The position numbers and the translations under genes were made by a program. Under the pieces are notes generated by a model. The model saw nothing but the letters and a program-made list of their open reading frames with translations. It did not search any database and was not told where the DNA came from. Shown one piece after another: positions 5,273 through 6,189 of a stretch of 6,189 bases of DNA; the stretch's first letter is position 1; each line of letters starts with the position of its first letter. Source of the stretch: an uncultured Lachnospiraceae bacterium (lineage in GTDB: Bacteria > Bacillota > Clostridia > Lachnospirales > Lachnospiraceae); NCBI GenBank assembly GCA_900554925.1, contig USJG01000135.1, forward strand, positions 1-6,189. Reading direction: 5' to 3'.

Positions 5273-6189
5273 ATGGATGTAAATCAGTATCTCGAAATTT
5301 TTCTTGATGAAACAAAGGAACACCTGGAAAGCTTAAATGCTCAAATCCTTAAGTTAGAGCAGGAACCGGAGGATGTGGATACTATCAATGAGATCTTCCG
5401 TGCAGCCCATTCCTTAAAGGGAATGGCAGGAACTATGGGATATAAACGTATGCAGGCCCTTACCCATGACATGGAAAACGTATTTTCTGAAATCAGAAAC
5501 GGTACTATGAAGGTAAATTCCAATCTGATAGACACCTTATTCCAGTGTCTGGACGCTCTTGAGGAGTATACCGGAAATATTCAGGAAACAGCTGATGAGG
5601 GAACCAATGATAACCAGCAGCTTATTGACCAGTTAAATGAGTTCCTTAAATCAGGAGGAAGCGCCCAGCCGGCAGAAGAGAAAAAGACAGCGGGCGCGAA
5701 GGAGAAGGCTCCGGCGGCTGAATCTGAAAAGAAATGGCTGGATATTAAGATTGGAGAGCCCGAAAGACTGGTATTTACCACTGCAAAATCCCAGGGAAAG
5801 AATGTTTACGGCATTACCGTATGCGTGCAGGAAAGCTGTCTGCTTAAAGCGGCAAGAGCATTTTTAGTATATAAAGCGGTGGAAGAGAAGGCAGAGATCA
5901 TTGTGTGCAATCCTCCCGCACAGGATATAGAAGATGAAAAATTTGAGCTGGATTTCAGTTTGATCGTAGTTTCCGACTGTGCATTGGATGAAATCCTTCA
6001 GCCCGCAAGAAATGTGTCTGAAATTGAGAAGGTAATTGGAGATGTTTATGAGTTTGAACCGATAGCCATAGACGAAAACAAAGAAGCAAAAATATCGGAT
6101 ACGAAGCTGGCAGTTTCAGGACAGACCCAGAATGTAACTGCTAAACAGGGAGATAAGAAGGCGGCCGGAAAACCGGTTGTTAACAGGAC
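5273..6189 (+). CDS. cheA: Chemotaxis histidine kinase CheA, N-terminal part (3' end beyond window)
   Basis: CheA is the cytoplasmic kinase that couples chemoreceptors to CheY. The window holds 305 complete codons; a whole CheA is about 650-700 residues. The P1 histidine-phosphotransfer domain (about 1-125) has the phospho-acceptor His46 in RAAHSLKGMAGTMGY. A Lys/Glu/Ala-rich linker follows (about 126-172). A P2 response-regulator docking domain (about 173-262) is recognised by YGITVCVQ, CLLKAARAFLVYKAVE and VSEIEKVI. The window ends in a second, low-complexity polar linker, so the P3 dimerisation, P4 ATPase and P5 CheW-binding domains are not visible. The ATG at 5273 lies 1 base after the cheB stop. 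The only upstream purine run is GTGGGGG at 5257-5263, a poor Shine-Dalgarno. Start by re-initiation coupled to cheB is therefore likely. No frameshift or missing key residue is seen. Confidence 0.96.
   Translation, partial: MDVNQYLEIFLDETKEHLESLNAQILKLEQEPEDVDTINEIFRAAHSLKGMAGTMGYKRMQALTHDMENVFSEIRNGTMKVNSNLIDTLFQCLDALEEYTGNIQETADEGTNDNQQLIDQLNEFLKSGGSAQPAEEKKTAGAKEKAPAAESEKKWLDIKIGEPERLVFTTAKSQGKNVYGITVCVQESCLLKAARAFLVYKAVEEKAEIIVCNPPAQDIEDEKFELDFSLIVVSDCALDEILQPARNVSEIEKVIGDVYEFEPIAIDENKEAKISDTKLAVSGQTQNVTAKQGDKKAAGKPVVNR

Noticed and set aside
5341..5867. Small open frames overlapping cheA (5341-5535 and 5581-5781 on -, 5637-5867 on +)
   Set aside because: They are shadows of the CheA frame. 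The + strand one translates the Lys/Glu-rich linker out of frame into an Arg-rich string.
1..6189. Mobile elements, CRISPR arrays, tRNA/rRNA genes or a defence system
   Set aside because: No inverted or direct repeats of note, no array-like spacing and no RNA-gene signatures were seen. Coding density is near complete with a single consistent flagellar/chemotaxis theme.

Overview
The window looks like ordinary Gram-positive chromosome from the class Clostridia, most likely a motile Lachnospiraceae-type bacterium. The base composition is mid-range by eye, ribosome-binding sites are purine rich, and all six genes lie on the + strand in the order flhA - flhF - flhG - pilZ (ycgR-like) - cheB - cheA. 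This is the 3' half of the flagellar/chemotaxis (fla/che) operon arrangement known from Bacillus subtilis (flhA-flhF-flhG-cheB-cheA), with one extra gene, a PilZ-domain protein, between flhG and cheB. The family assignment is inference from protein character; genus and species cannot be read from the window.

Layout. Bases 1-1677 are the C-terminal four fifths of FlhA, the export-gate protein of the flagellar type III secretion apparatus; its start lies upstream of the window. flhF (1674-2924) overlaps flhA by 4 bases and encodes an SRP-family GTPase. After 34 bases comes flhG (2959-3837), a MinD-like ATPase carrying the N-terminal DQAxxLR element known to activate FlhF. The PilZ gene (3858-4583) follows behind a strong ribosome-binding site. 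Then comes the largest gap in the window (82 bases), which has no recognisable terminator but contains an extended -10 promoter-like element. cheB (4666-5271) encodes only the methylesterase domain of CheB, without the usual receiver domain. cheA (5273 to the end) starts 1 base after the cheB stop and runs off the window within the linker after its P2 domain.

How the genes work together. FlhA exports flagellar subunits. FlhF and FlhG set the position and number of flagella. The PilZ protein probably reads cyclic di-GMP to restrain motility. CheA (kinase) and CheB (receptor demethylation/deamidation) belong to the chemotaxis signalling and adaptation circuit.

No mobile element, CRISPR array, RNA gene or anomalous island was seen, and I find no evidence for a wholly new system. 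The points most worth a second look are the receiver-less CheB, the PilZ gene embedded in the operon with a charged insert between its two ligand motifs, the possible internal promoter ahead of cheB-cheA, and a His in place of the usual Arg in the DTAGR motif of FlhF.
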